NCBI RefSeq assembly: GCF_030272615.1
Contig: NC_081410.1
Location: forward strand, 125,268,640-125,332,639
From: Cryptomeria japonica
Lineage: Eukaryota; Streptophyta; Pinopsida; Cupressales; Cupressaceae
Length of the DNA stretch: 64,000 nucleotides
Direction: 5' to 3'
Position numbers and translations under genes: made by a program
Part shown: one piece after another, positions 1 through 10,560 of the stretch
Layout: every line of letters starts with the position of its first letter
Numbering within the stretch: position 1 is the first letter of the stretch
Notes under the pieces: model-generated
Database searches by the model: none
Told to the model about the DNA's origin: nothing
The model's input: only the letters and a program-made list of their open reading frames with translations

Positions 1-734
1 CGCCAAGCTTGCACAAAATGATGAAAAAAAACAGTATTCTTGTCACCCTCTTGAAGCCAATCAATTCAAGCCTTTTGTTTCCAAAATATCCCCTCACGAA
101 GCACCCACTCCTCCACCAATTTCAAAGCCTGGGACTCAGCATGCCCAAGAGCCTCTAAAATTCCCACATCCCTAATCTGGTGAGTAATAACAGTAAGACA
201 CTTCTATGATCCCCTTTTCTTGGCCCTTAAATTGCCAAAACATGACCTATTCCATCACTTAAGATGATACTTGACACATTGTAGCTTCTTGACAAGGTAA
301 AACATAGCTATACCATATGCAAGGGCTCCATCCTTCCACCACTGAGCTACGAGATCATACAAGGAAGAATCACGAAGCCACAAGATGAAATTTGAAAGGA
401 GGATTCTTTGAATTAGGAAAAGAAGAAACTCAAAACTTAATTGGCCAATAATTAGAGTCGCACCAATCAATAATCTCAGAGCAAGTGACCAAGCTTCCTC
501 CAACCTAACAACCAAAGACAATAAATCTGTCCAACTGCTCTGATATCTCTTTTGGTCCACTCCTTCGATTAGTCAAAGTAAATATTCCATTAGAGGGTTT
601 AACATCAACAAGAGCAAGGGAATCCACATTTAGCCAAAAAAGATCTAAAGTAGGACCTAGCCTAGGAAGCCCCCCTCATTTCTCCTCCAAACACAAAACA
701 AAATTGAAATTCAACTAAGATCAAAGGAAGATAA
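1..734 (-). pseudogene. LINE (L1-type) ORF2 fragment: endonuclease tail and linker to RT
   Basis: This is the downstream half of a LINE ORF2 broken by the element at 740-8467. Read on the minus strand from 734, it gives the end of the apurinic-type endonuclease: a degraded GDFN region, then a segment with DVKPSNGIFTLTNRR and EQLDRFIVFG, which matches the plant L1 pattern of D-V, G-x-F-T-W, N-R-R and R-L-D-R-F. Next comes a linker with SLYDLVAQWWKDG. Near position 110 to 15 is FWKQKA followed by DWLQEGDKNTVFFHHF, the conserved motif just before the RT domain. RT itself lies beyond the left edge. Several frameshifts and stops are present, so it is a relic. It continues the piece at 8473-8862 in order and orientation. 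Confidence 0.88.
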
Positions 735-739
735 GGAGC
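735..739. repeat. Target-site duplication GGAGC, left copy
   Basis: Perfect 5-bp duplication of 8468-8472 flanking the LTR element. Removing the element and one copy rejoins the LINE endonuclease reading frame. Confidence 0.93.
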
Positions 740-911
740 TGGAGCGTCCTAAAATTGTGACACTTGCAATTTCGACTGCATTTCGGTCTTCACGATGGTG
801 ATGCAACACGGAACCTGAATGGAGACCCTGAAACTTGTCCGCGACATCAAAAACTGCATTTTTTAGCACCTTGGCCTGATCCCTCCTTGCACCCTGCTGT
901 CCCGGGAGGTG

Positions 912-938
912 GGACCAGAGCGCCCAGCGCCCTGGTCC
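912..938. promoter_or_regulatory. GC-rich hairpin in LTR U3
   Basis: GGACCAG (912-918) and CTGGTCC (932-938) form a 7-bp stem around a 13-nt loop containing AGCGCC twice. More CCTGGTCC and CTAG-type dyads follow to about 985. The 3' LTR has the same block at about 7424-7490 with an extra AGCGCCCTGGTCC unit. It stands out against the AT-rich surroundings. A structural or regulatory role is inference. Confidence 0.5.
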
Positions 939-1092
939 TTCAGGACTAGGGCACCTAGCCCCCTGGTCCCTGGCCCTATTTTGGGCCCGGTCTCCTATGG
1001 GGCTTCGGGTCTTTATGTTTGCAAATTGGAAAATACTCTTTCCTTGTCGGCCCAAGGTCAGAAAAATCAGTCTATCAGCCCTAATTGACAAG

Positions 1093-1100
1093 TATATAAA
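1093..1100 (+). promoter_or_regulatory. TATA box of 5' LTR
   Basis: TATATAAA, matched at 7607-7614 in the 3' LTR. It lies about 350 bp into the LTR, a plausible U3/R boundary. The start site would be roughly 30 bp downstream. Confidence 0.6.
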
Positions 1101-1964
1101 CCACATTTTCCTCTCCCATTAGGGAGGATGAAAAAAAAGGCGGAAGCGATATTCAAGCATTCAAGCATTCAAGCATTCCTTCAAGCAATTGATCATTCTA
1201 AGTCTCCATTCATGGCTAAGTGTTGCATTCAAGGCAAGGATTCAACCATTGAAGAGGAGATCACATACTACTTACAACATACAACATACAACAACATCTA
1301 TGCCTTCGCATGTAAGAATACAAACATTCTTACAACAAGGTACTAGCACTTGTTTTACATTACAAACATTTACATTTACAGCATTTCTCATTTCTTGGTT
1401 AATTCCAAAACCGGGGTTTGACCTAAGGGCAAACCCCTAATCCCTAACCCCCCAATCGTCTTCGCTTTTCTGTGTGTAGGTTGCAGGTATGCGGCTGAAA
1501 TTGAAGATCTGGAATCCTTGTGCAGAGACGAACAGATCCCCCTTTGTTTCGCGGATTTTTCGGAGGACCGTGTGCACGCTGTGCGCCATCGTCCCGTCAA
1601 CTTTCGCTCAAATTTGCAGGACAGTGCCGTATCAACATTTTACTGCTAATTCCAGGTCTGCAACTTTATCCTATATTCCTATCTCTGTTTATAAGCAAAT
1701 CTTTCTCACTTTACATGCATTCCTAGTTCAATCTTTCTATCTACATTCTTTACAAAAGAGGGTAGCCTTGCTGTCTTAACCCTTGAAACTCATTCAGAAT
1801 CCAATCTTGCATTGTGTGGGATTGGATCTTGTGGGTTTCAACCCCTCTTTTGAATGTAAAGCCTCCCCTAAGTGAAAACCGCCAACCCTAGTGACCTCCC
1901 TTCTCTCTCCTCGGAGTTGGAAGAGGGGAGAGCAACTAGGGTTCGATTTTTTCGCTTTACATTT

Positions 1965-1982
1965 TGGTGAACCCGACGTGAA
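1965..1982 (+). other. Primer-binding site of gag-only element
   Basis: TGGTGAACCCGACGTGAA begins three bases after the 5' LTR end. TGG is the expected complement of a tRNA CCA end. I could not assign the tRNA with confidence. Confidence 0.7.
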
Positions 1983-2315
1983 CATCCTTTCTGATTATTC
2001 ATGGTTAGATCTGAAAATTTGGATTCCTTAATTACATTTCCATGTTTGATCTTTTGCAAATTTTAGAGGTTAATTACATGAAAACCCTAAATTTTCTTTT
2101 TAGTAATTGAGCTTGCGAAATGTTTAATTATTAATGCTTGTTTCAGATCTACCCTTCTATTGCAAATTATCAATTCATATTTGTGCTTTAATTCTGAAAA
2201 TTAAGTGGTTAAGTGTCAAAACCCTAATTTTTAAAACCCTCTTGATTCAACCTTTGACCGACAATTTCATTGATCAAAACATTTCCAAATCAGCTGTAAC
2301 TTTGGATTCCGCAAT

Positions 2316-2419
2316 AAAATCACAATATCTTTCATCCCTGAAAATTTGGAAAAAAGTTGCGAGGACCGTGTGCACCCCGAGCGCCATTGTCCCCGACATT
2401 TTTTCCGAAAGTTCGGGAG
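2316..2419 (+). repeat. Internal leader repeat, copy 1
   Basis: About 104 bp repeated at 2856-2959, exactly 540 bp downstream. Both contain TTTCATCCCTGAAAATTT, then AAAAAAGTTGCGAGGACCGT, and a dyad TTCCGAAA..TTCGGGA. A shorter related core (GAGGACCGTGTGCAC) lies in each LTR at about 1562 and 8071. It sits in the untranslated leader before gag, where packaging or dimerisation signals are expected in retroelements. Confidence 0.75.
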
Positions 2420-2855
2420 CTGGATCTTATTGTATTTTTCTGCTAAAATCCAGAATCTTGGCTAATTTTATCAATTAGAACACTTTCAAAATTACAGTCA
2501 AAGTTGGTCTAGTGATTGCTTGGATTAAGGCTCCTAATCATTCAAAAATTGTTGAAATTGAAATTTTGTGTCAAAATTGTGTTCTTACTATCTTAAATCT
2601 GAAAAGTGTGTCGGCATTCATTCAAAATTTCAGTGCTTTATTCAAATTCTTGCAATTTGTGACTTTTGAAATTCTTGCATTGCTTTTGGTATTCCCTCTA
2701 AAATCATAAAATCCAAAATTTCATTTTCCCTCTCTTTTTCAAGATTCAAATTTTGCATTTTTCGACAATCTTGGTAGGGTTCAATTTTGAGATTGCAACT
2801 TTAATTTGGCCTATCTACAGATCATAAAATCACTCAATTTTTTCAGATTAGCTTT

Positions 2856-2959
2856 AAAATCACCACAACTTTCATCCCTGAAAATTTCGAAAAAAGTTGC
2901 GAGGACCGTGTGCACTCCGAGCGCCACGGTCCCTGACATTTTTTCCGAAATTTCGGGAG
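2856..2959 (+). repeat. Internal leader repeat, copy 2
   Basis: Second copy of the leader module at 2316-2419, ending about 100 bp before the gag start. The flanking sequence (TTTTATCAA, TTTCA-rich) also looks loosely duplicated, so the leader may have grown by duplication of about 540 bp followed by divergence. Confidence 0.75.
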
Positions 2960-3059
2960 ATTGTTATGATTGCATTTAACAGCCTAAATCTAAGAGATTG
3001 GCTGATTTTATCAAAATTTGCTACCTCTAAATTCAAAATCTTCTCTCCCTCTCTAGTGC

Positions 3060-6000
3060 ATGAGTTTTGCAACAATAAGTCCTACTTACACTATTCCCGT
3101 TAGACGAAGCCGTAGAATTAAGTCTTTCCAAGGTTTAATTACTGAGGAGATGGAACCTAATTTGAATAGCCTTTTTAATGAGGACACGGGTAATTCCTCT
3201 AATCCTCTTAATGATGAAGAAGCTCTCCATGAGGTTTCTGTAGAACAACTTTCAAAATTGGATAACCAATTTGACGATTTTCGACAATGGATGTCTCAAG
3301 AATACCCCGATAGTCAAGCTCTTCCTTTAATTGAGGGTCTAAAACATATGCTTCAAAGTGATAAGAATGGAATTGATATTTTGCGTGGTATTGCACACAT
3401 TGTGGATTCGAATGTGATGCCTATGAAGAGTTGTGCTGAAACTTTAGGTTATACACAACCTCCCACTCAAGTCAATCATTCTACTCCGTTGACAACTTCT
3501 ATTGCTAGCATACCTGCCTTTACATCAAACATAATGACCACTTCAATACAAGATATTCCTCCTATGATCACCAGTCATGGGGGCAATCCTTCTTCTTCAA
3601 TTAACCCTCTTCCTTCATTCAATCCAACTTCATCATTCATTTCTTCAATGAGTGTTCCTGTTACATCTCCACAAATGAACATGACGCAAGGGGGCAACTC
3701 ATTTAACTATTCCATTCCTCCTTGTAGTGTTCCTCCTTTCCAATCATCTCCTATGACTAACTATCATAGTGTCCCACCACCTTACTCTCAATCAATACCT
3801 TCTTTCAATAACATAATGCCTTCATCACAATCTAACACATCTAATATGAATTCTTCGACTGAAGTGACCATTAACAATCTTGCACAAACTGTCTCTTCTT
3901 TACAGCAACAAATTGCGTCTATGAATCAATCTAAGTTTAGTGTGCCCACATTTGATGTTGTGAGCCCACTTTCTCTTGACATTGTTCGAGCTATCCCTCC
4001 TAAACATGTTGAAATCCCGCATTTGGAGCTTTATAATGGTAAAGGTGATCCTCTAACACATGTTAAGACTTTTCAAACAATATGTACCGATTTTGCTTAT
4101 GACCAAAGGTTGTTTGCAAAATTGTTTACTAGAACATTAAGAGATAAAGCCCTACAATGGTATTTCTCATTGCCTTCTTATTCTATTACTTCTTTCGAAC
4201 AACTTGCAAATGCTTTTATTCAACAATTTCAAAACAATATAAGTCCTAAAGTTACTTTGATTGATTTAATGCATTGTAAACAAGGTGTTAAAGAAAAAGT
4301 GACTGATTTCATTGGTAGATATAAGCATTTGTATGCTCAAATTTCTTTTCCAGTGCCTGACAATGATATTCAAAGAATCTTTATTTCTAATTTACAAAAA
4401 GATATTCAAGACAAACTTCTGTTTTCTGAGTTTACTTCTTTCCAACAGTTGTGTGCAACTCTTCACAATTATCAACTGACTGTGAGTCAAATGGAACAAG
4501 CAAATCCTATGGCTCTGAGTGATAAGGGTGATAGCAGTCAACAACCATTTGGAAAGTTTAAACCGAACAAAGATTCCATCAAATTCAATGAAAACATCAT
4601 CAACAACAATGTGAATGCAGCATCAGGTGTGCCTTCTATTTCTAAGTTTTTCAAGAAAGAAAGAAAGTTTACTCCTTTGAATGAATCATTGCATAGTATT
4701 ATGAATAAGTTATTGGAACAAAATGTGCTTACTCTCCCTCCTATAAGGCAAATAGATCCTGCAAAGATTAATTCACCCTATTTTGATAACAAATCTTTTT
4801 GTCAATTTCATCATCAACCTGGGCATGATACTGAAAAATGTTTTGCTTTGAAGGGTAAAATTCAAGATTTGATTGATAATAATACTATCTCTGTTTCAGG
4901 AGTGAATGATAAAGGCAACACATCTGTAGCTCCTCCTAACCAAAATCTTAAGATTTTTACTGATCCATTACCTTCTCATACCTCTAATGTGATTGAGACT
5001 AATGATTCCTCTCTCTCATCTGATGGTCTTGTGTCTATGACTCCGAATGTGATTAACTTTGTAGAGCAGCAAGAAAACCCTAAAGAACCTTCCATCACAT
5101 TTGATTCTAGTGAAACTATCAGGGCACCTGATGGTCCTTTATACATAGTTGCAAAAATAAAGAATACACCTTGTCGTGGAGTGCTTATTGATCCTTCTTG
5201 CATGGTTAATGTTATTGCTGAAAAATTTCTTTTTACTTTGCAATTGAATCAAGTGATTTATGACAAAAGAGATGTGATTGTGAAATTATTTGATGCATTT
5301 TCTTCTCCTGCAATTGGTTCTATTACATTACCTATTGAAGTCCATAACAAATCCCTTGATGTGAGCTTTGCTATTATTCCTTCATCCGAACAATTTCGTG
5401 TGAAGCTTGGCTATCCTTGGCTATCTTCCATGAAAGCTATTGCTTCTCCTATTCATAAATGTTTGAAATTTCCCCATAATGGCGAAGTTGTTACTGTCAA
5501 TCATAGTCTCTTTAAACCAGCTGAAAGAACTTCTAGCGTTCCTATTGATTATTTTTGGCCTAAACAATTCCAATCTCTTCCTCCGCGAAGTGATCATCTT
5601 TTCAAATCTTATCAAAAGTGGAAAACGGATATGATCCTATCTCTAAGTGAACCTAGAACACCCAAACTTGATATTCCTATCATTCTTGAGAAGGAAGTTC
5701 TTCCTTTGAAAGATAAAACTAATGTCTTTCCTCAAGAAGATTCCCAACCCATCCCTATGGATGTAACTATGTCTATGGCTAATAAACTTTCTAAAAGTAG
5801 ACCTATACCTCCTCGTCATGATGGACTTGGTCTCCTTCCTAAACCAAATATTCCTCCTTTATATGGAGCAGTTCCTCCTCCTTCCTTTTATAGAGAGAAG
5901 AGACCTTCTTCTTCTCCTATTATCCAACCTAAGAGACCACAACCTAAACACCCAAGTGATAAGGATGAGAACATTCCTCCTCCTCAATCTTCTCCACTTC

Positions 6001-6509
6001 CTACTAAGACTAGACGAAATCGTTCTGCACGTGAACGCCGATGAAAGCGTCGTCTTAGAGCTCAGGCAACCGTTTCTCAAACTTTGCAATCTCCAAAAAC
6101 ACCTTCAACAAGCATTATTCCATTTTCTCCTCAACCAGAAATTGAGCCAAAATCTCCTAAACATAAGATGCATGATGGTCTTGATCCTGTGCGAGTTAAA
6201 GATCCTATTTTTATAAATCTTGATGATGATATAGATGAAAATGTTATTCATGATGAAAATGTTACTTCTCTTGCTTCTGATAGTGAATATGAACTTGTTG
6301 ATATTGATAACCATTTATCTAACGAATTTTCTAAAGCACTTATCCTAGCTCCTAGACAAGAACAATGTGGCTTGGAACATGAACATAGCCCTTGTTTGGA
6401 TCTTGTGATAGCTCCATCTGCTGTGTTGAATGTTCCTCCTCTAGCGTGTTTCCTGCCTTCCCGAAACATTGATCAGCAAGATCGGGGGGTAGATGACGTG
6501 CTAGACTAG
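3060..6509 (+). CDS. Gag-protease-like polyprotein, one internal TGA
   Basis: Encodes the capsid precursor. From ATG 3060 it is open to a TGA at 6042-6044 (994 aa), then open in the same frame to 6509. The TGA lies in an Arg-rich stretch (RERR before, KRR after), which suggests CGA to TGA decay, so the ancestral protein was about 1150 aa. An N-terminal Ser/Pro/Asn-rich region (about residues 100-290) precedes a Retrotrans_gag domain (about 319-480; LELYNGKGDPL, LRDKALQWYFSLP). A zinc-knuckle-like CQFHHQPGHDTEKC lies at about 580. A retropepsin-like segment at about 705-800 has LIDPSCMVNVI, where the usual D-S/T-G triad reads D-P-S, so catalysis is doubtful. The Pro/Ser-rich C terminus is basic, then acidic. 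There is no pol. Confidence 0.88.
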
Positions 6510-7237
6510 TTTCATTAGCATAGCAGATTCTCTCCTCCTCTCTTTTGTTACTTCTTCTATGTGTTATTCTCATGCTTCTATTTGTTGTCCTTAGTGTTGT
6601 CTACTTGAGGACGATGCAAAGCATTGAGATCTCTTTTGGTCTCTCTCATGTTGACTCAAAAGACACATGTGTTCCCTTCTTCTAGGTGACCTTCCTTGAT
6701 TGGGGAATGAAGAACAATTATGCATACATACATATGATATACATGACTTATCATACAGCATACTGACCCCGAGGAAAGCGAAGTCACCTCGTGCTTTGTG
6801 TTTTGTGTCTATTATCCTTGGGTTTATCTCACACTTGGGGGCTAAATCTTTGTGATAACGTGCTCCTTTCCTTTCTCATTTCTTATGTGTATCTCTACCT
6901 TAAAGCAATCACCCCTATTGAGGCATGTGCGATCGCTCTAACGTAGGGGGGCATACACCCCATCTATCCCTTCAGGATACTTGAAAATTTCTTGGTGAAC
7001 TTAGCTTTGCCTTGAAAATTTTTGGTATTTCTCTTGCATGACTCATAGTGAGGGAACCTTACTACTGACAGTCATGGTTCTCCCTCGTGATCTTCCCTTT
7101 TACTTTGTCAATCGAAGTCGTAAGATCCTTAGTCCACTGGGGGCTTGGTGTGTCTTGCCTCCTTGACGTGGTGAAAGTCTTTCAATGTTGTTTCCTTGTA
7201 CTTTATCGGAAGTATGAGCGTACGCCTATACTCCCGC
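6510..7237 (+). other. 3' untranslated internal region of gag-only element
   Basis: About 730 bp between the gag stop and the polypurine tract, with no supportable ORF. Pyrimidine-rich patches and CTTGGGGGC/ACTGGGGGC-type segments occur (about 6835, 7136), similar to the sequence next to plant Ty3 polypurine tracts. This is where pol would lie in an autonomous relative. Confidence 0.6.
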
Positions 7238-7253
7238 TAAAGTGGGGGCTAAA
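7238..7253 (+). other. Polypurine tract
   Basis: TAAAGTGGGGGCTAAA lies immediately before the 3' LTR (TGTAGCATCC). It is the plus-strand primer typical of plant Ty3 elements. Confidence 0.8.
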
Positions 7254-8467
7254 TGTAGCATCCTAAAATTGCGACACTTGCAATTTCGACTGCATTTCGG
7301 TCTTCACGATGGCGATGCAACACGGAACCTGAATGGAGACCTTGAAACTTGTCCGCGACATCAAAAACTGCATTTTTTAGCACCTTGGCCTGATCCCTCC
7401 TTGCACCCTGTTGTCCCGGGAGGTGGGACCAGAGCGCCTAGCGCCCTGGTCCCCCAGGACCATGACGCCCAGCGCCCTGGTCCCTGGCCCTATTTTGGGC
7501 CCGGTCTCCTATGGGACTTCGGGTCTTTATGTTTGCAAATTGGAAAATACTCTTTCCTTGTCGGCCCAAGGTCGGAAAAATCAGTCTATCAGCCCTAATT
7601 GACAAGTATATAAACCACATTTTCCTCTCCCATTAGGGAGGATGAAAAAAAAGGTGGAAGTGATATTCAAGCATTCAAGCATTCCTTCAAGCAATTGATC
7701 ATTCTAAGTCTCCATTCAAGGCTAAGTGTTGCATTCAAGGCTAGGATTCAACCATTGAAGAGGAGATCACATACTACTTACAACATACAACATACAACAA
7801 CATCTACACCTTCGCATGTAAGAATACAAACATTCTTACAACAAGGTACTAGTACTTGTTTTACATTACAAACATTTACATTTACAACATTTCTCATTTC
7901 TTGGTTAATTCCAAAACCGGGGTTTGACCTAAGGGCAAACCCCTAATCCCTAACCCCCCAATTGTCTTTGATTTTCTGTTTGTAGGTTGCAGGTACACGA
8001 CTGAAATTGAAGATCTGGAATCCTTGTGCAGAGACGAACAGATCCCCCTTCGTTTCGCGGATTTTTCGGAGGACCGTGTGCACGCCGGGCGCCATCGTCC
8101 CGTCAACTTTCGCTCAAATTTGCAGGATAGTGCCGTATCGCCATTTTACTGCTAATTCCAGGTCCACAGCTTTATCCTATATTCCTATCTCTGTTTATAA
8201 GCGAATCTTTCTCACTTTACATGCATTCCTAGTTCAATCTTTCTATCTACATTCTTTACAAAAGAGGGTAGCCTTGCTGTCTTAACCCTTGAAACTCATT
8301 CAGAATCCAATCTTGCATTGTGTGGGCTTGGATCTTGTGGGTTTCAACCCCTCTTTTGAATTTAAAGTCTCCCCTAAGTGAAAATCGCCAACCCTAGTGA
8401 CCTCCCTTCTCTCTCCTCGGAGTTGGAAGAGGGGAGAGCAACTAGGGTTCGATTTTTCCGCTTTACA
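7254..8467 (+). repeat. 3' LTR of gag-only element
   Basis: Runs from TGTAGCATCC to CTTTACA, with the same order of hairpin block, TATA box (7607-7614) and GAGGACCGTGTGCAC module (about 8071) as the 5' LTR. It is immediately followed by the second GGAGC. Confidence 0.93.
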
Positions 8468-8472
8468 GGAGC
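8468..8472. repeat. Target-site duplication GGAGC, right copy
   Basis: Perfect match to 735-739. Confidence 0.93.
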
Positions 8473-8862
8473 ACAAGCACTAACATACCAGATACTAGCC
8501 CAAAGATGGATTTTTCCATGAATGTCAATCAAAGCATAAATATTACTGATCAAAATAGTCTTACCAGATTCTAAAATAGATGTTGCCATAGACATAAAGG
8601 AATGACTAGAGATCCACCAATGAAGGACAACCTTACGTGGATCTTAGAAAAGAGCCAAACCTCTAGAACTTCCCCTAGAGACAATACATTGACACTAACC
8701 AGAAAACCAAATACAAGGAGCATACTGAAGCATGAAGTCTACTCGAAGCTTAGTATCCTAAACACAAAAGATATCAAGTTAATGAACCATAATCAAATCT
8801 TGGATAGCCTTCTGATGGGAGGTTCTATTCAACCCCCTTGCATTCCAAGAAGGAATAATCAT
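8473..8862 (-). pseudogene. LINE ORF2 N-terminal endonuclease fragment
   Basis: Start of LINE ORF2 on the minus strand. ATG at 8862 opens MIIPSWNARGLNRTSHQKAI, the usual start of plant L1 ORF2 (S-W-N-x-R-G-L). Degraded D-I-x-C and T-K-L positions of the endonuclease/exonuclease/phosphatase fold follow. Near 8560-8500 comes NIYALIDIHGKIHLW, the N-I-Y-A-P-x-D-x-x-G-K-x-x-L-W block. At least four stops interrupt it. The reading continues at 734 once the inserted LTR element is removed. The endonuclease would nick target DNA for target-primed reverse transcription; this copy is dead. Confidence 0.87.
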
Positions 8863-9242
8863 TATAAAAAAAGTGGGCATCAATGGTCTTAACAGACCAA
8901 GATTCCACTAACAAATCCCCAATAGATTTAATCTTGTCCATATCCTTCTTATGACCAACTTTAGAGGAATTTGCAAAATGCCCCTTCTTGAGACTCGGGC
9001 ATTGCAGCACCCCTATATCAGAAGCCAATCCCTGGCCTTGAACTAAAGAATTGGCTTTGAATTGAAGACAACACATCCTTAGCAAGGTCCACTAAAACAA
9101 TATCAACATCAAAAGCAGTAGAAAGCCCAGAGCCCCCCTTCTCCAAAACCCCAGAATTGTCCTTCACAATGATTGCCTTCTCCAACCCTGTATCCATACC
9201 AATGGTCCTAGACAAAATATTAAGAGGCATCCCCTCCTCCAA

Positions 9243-10329
9243 AGCCTAATTATCCAAGTCCTCAAAATGATTGAATTCCTGATCACTCTGTCTATCCTTG
9301 AAGGCCAGCTTTTGATCCCTCCCCTTAGCCTTCAGCTTAAGAGGAATAAAGCCATCCTTATCGAGGGCCCCCTCAACCATAGGAATTTTGCCTTTAACAC
9401 CCTTCTCCACTGAAGGCCTAGATGAAGGAGAAGAAGAAAACCCAACCTTTTTGGATGCCCGAGGACATTGAAACTGAAGTTGTCCATACTCATGACAAAG
9501 ACGACATCGAAAAGGGAGGGACTCATAATCCAACTGTTGAACCCACAAAGCATTGCCAATACAAATTTCCTAAGAATCTGATAATGGATTGCTTAAATCA
9601 ATTTAAACAAAAAAAGAGAAAAATAAAATACTGTTTTATCCAGAGTATCTTGAGCAATGGCAACCGACTTCCCCAATAGAGCAACAATTTGCTAGAGAAT
9701 ATCCTCCCACCAAAATTCCAACAACAGTCATGGGAGACATACCCACACTGGAACCCATGGAGGAAAATCCTTTGCTGCATTAAATCCTCCATGTCAAAGC
9801 TTCATAAATAAGACAACATTATTATAAAAATATGGCCCTCCTTCAAAAACTCGATTTCTAACCAAAACACAAGAAAAATTAACCAAGAAATAGCCATTCC
9901 CAGCCACCAAAATATCAAATCACACTCAATCTGCCAAGATTGATGCACCCAAGACTCTAAAGCTGAGAGAGGGAAACAAATACCCAAGAAATTACAAATC
10001 AGGACATGCTGGCTCCAATAAAAAAATTCCTCCTGTACCGATTCAGGAGAGATAATCAAGACTAGCTGATCGTTACTCCTAAAAAAAAAACCATTCACTT
10101 TCTTGAGCTTAGAGCTCTCACCCACAAGAGAGGAATTTGAAACCTGTGTATGTGAATCTATAGAGAAACTTGGAGACAACTTCTCACCAGCAAGCACCAA
10201 GCTTTTTGAAGCCCCAGCCACTCCACCACACCCCAAGCACAAGCCTCTCGCTAACAGAAGAAGAAAACAAAGAAAAAACCCCTGTGGAGCCTCGACACAA
10301 CAAAATTCAACCAAGACAACAACCTCCAT
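9243..10329 (-). pseudogene. LINE ORF1 (DUF4283 domain plus zinc knuckle)
   Basis: Decayed RNA-binding ORF1 protein of the same LINE. ATG at 10329 opens a low-complexity N terminus. At about 10020-9800 lie a W-x-x-H-x-L-I-C-x-F-L-G block and L-E-S-W, typical of DUF4283. After a frameshift, about 9770-9610 gives WVPVWVCLP and a segment with QIVALLGKSVAIAQDTLDKT, the second half of that domain. WVQQLDYESLPFRCRLC follows at about 9548, then GQLQFQCPR, a CCHC-type knuckle whose His is Gln here. A charged tail ends near 9243. The gap to ORF2 (ATG 8862) is about 380 bp. Multiple frameshifts. Confidence 0.85.
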
Positions 10330-10560
10330 GGACCACTAAACCCCCAACGTCCAGGAAAATACACCGCAACAAACAAAAATGAAATGGGAGGGATCCTTGT
10401 TCCCCACACCGTCGACCCTAAGACCCTCAAAAACCCTTAAAAACCCCACACACAGAAGAAACAAAGAAAAAGTTAGGGCCCACGAGCCCTAGCCCCGACA
10501 CCCAACTTCGTTTCTCATCGCCACCGTATCATAACAATTCATATCATACCATTTCATTGG
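10330..10560 (-). other. Likely LINE 5' untranslated region
   Basis: Sequence upstream of LINE ORF1 on the minus strand. It is more GC-rich than the DNA to its right (GGGGCTAGGGCTCGTGGGCC, read on the minus strand) and changes to AT-rich DNA near 10,530-10,560. That change probably marks the LINE 5' end. The LINE 3' end is off the window, so no target duplication can be tested. Confidence 0.5.

Larger units (their letters stand above)
740..1961 (+). repeat. 5' LTR of gag-only element
   Basis: Direct repeat of 7254-8467. It starts TGGAGCGTCC (the 3' copy starts TGTAGCATCC) and ends in CTTTACA. It has a GC-rich hairpin block at about 912-985, a TATA box at 1093 and a short run of ATTCAAGC units near 1155-1175 that differs in copy number from the 3' LTR. 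Confidence 0.93.
740..8467 (+). mobile_element. Non-autonomous Ty3-type LTR retrotransposon (gag-protease only)
   Basis: A complete 7.7 kb element with LTRs of 1222 and 1214 bp, a primer site, a polypurine tract and a 5-bp target duplication. The internal region (1962-7253) holds one long ORF for Gag and a protease-like domain. No RT, RNase H or integrase motif is visible in any frame. It must therefore borrow pol from a relative, like other plant gag-only or large-derivative elements. The LTRs look close to identical over most of their length, with a few small indels and scattered substitutions, which suggests a fairly recent insertion. It sits inside LINE ORF2. Confidence 0.93.

Noticed and set aside
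711-1106. Minus-strand 131-aa ORF in the LTR of the gag-only element (also near 7438-7620)
   Set aside because: GC-rich LTR U3 region with no protein-like pattern; antisense to the element and not open over the same extent in the other LTR.
1965-1982. Naming the primer tRNA of the gag-only element
   Set aside because: I could not match the site to a tRNA 3' end from memory with confidence.
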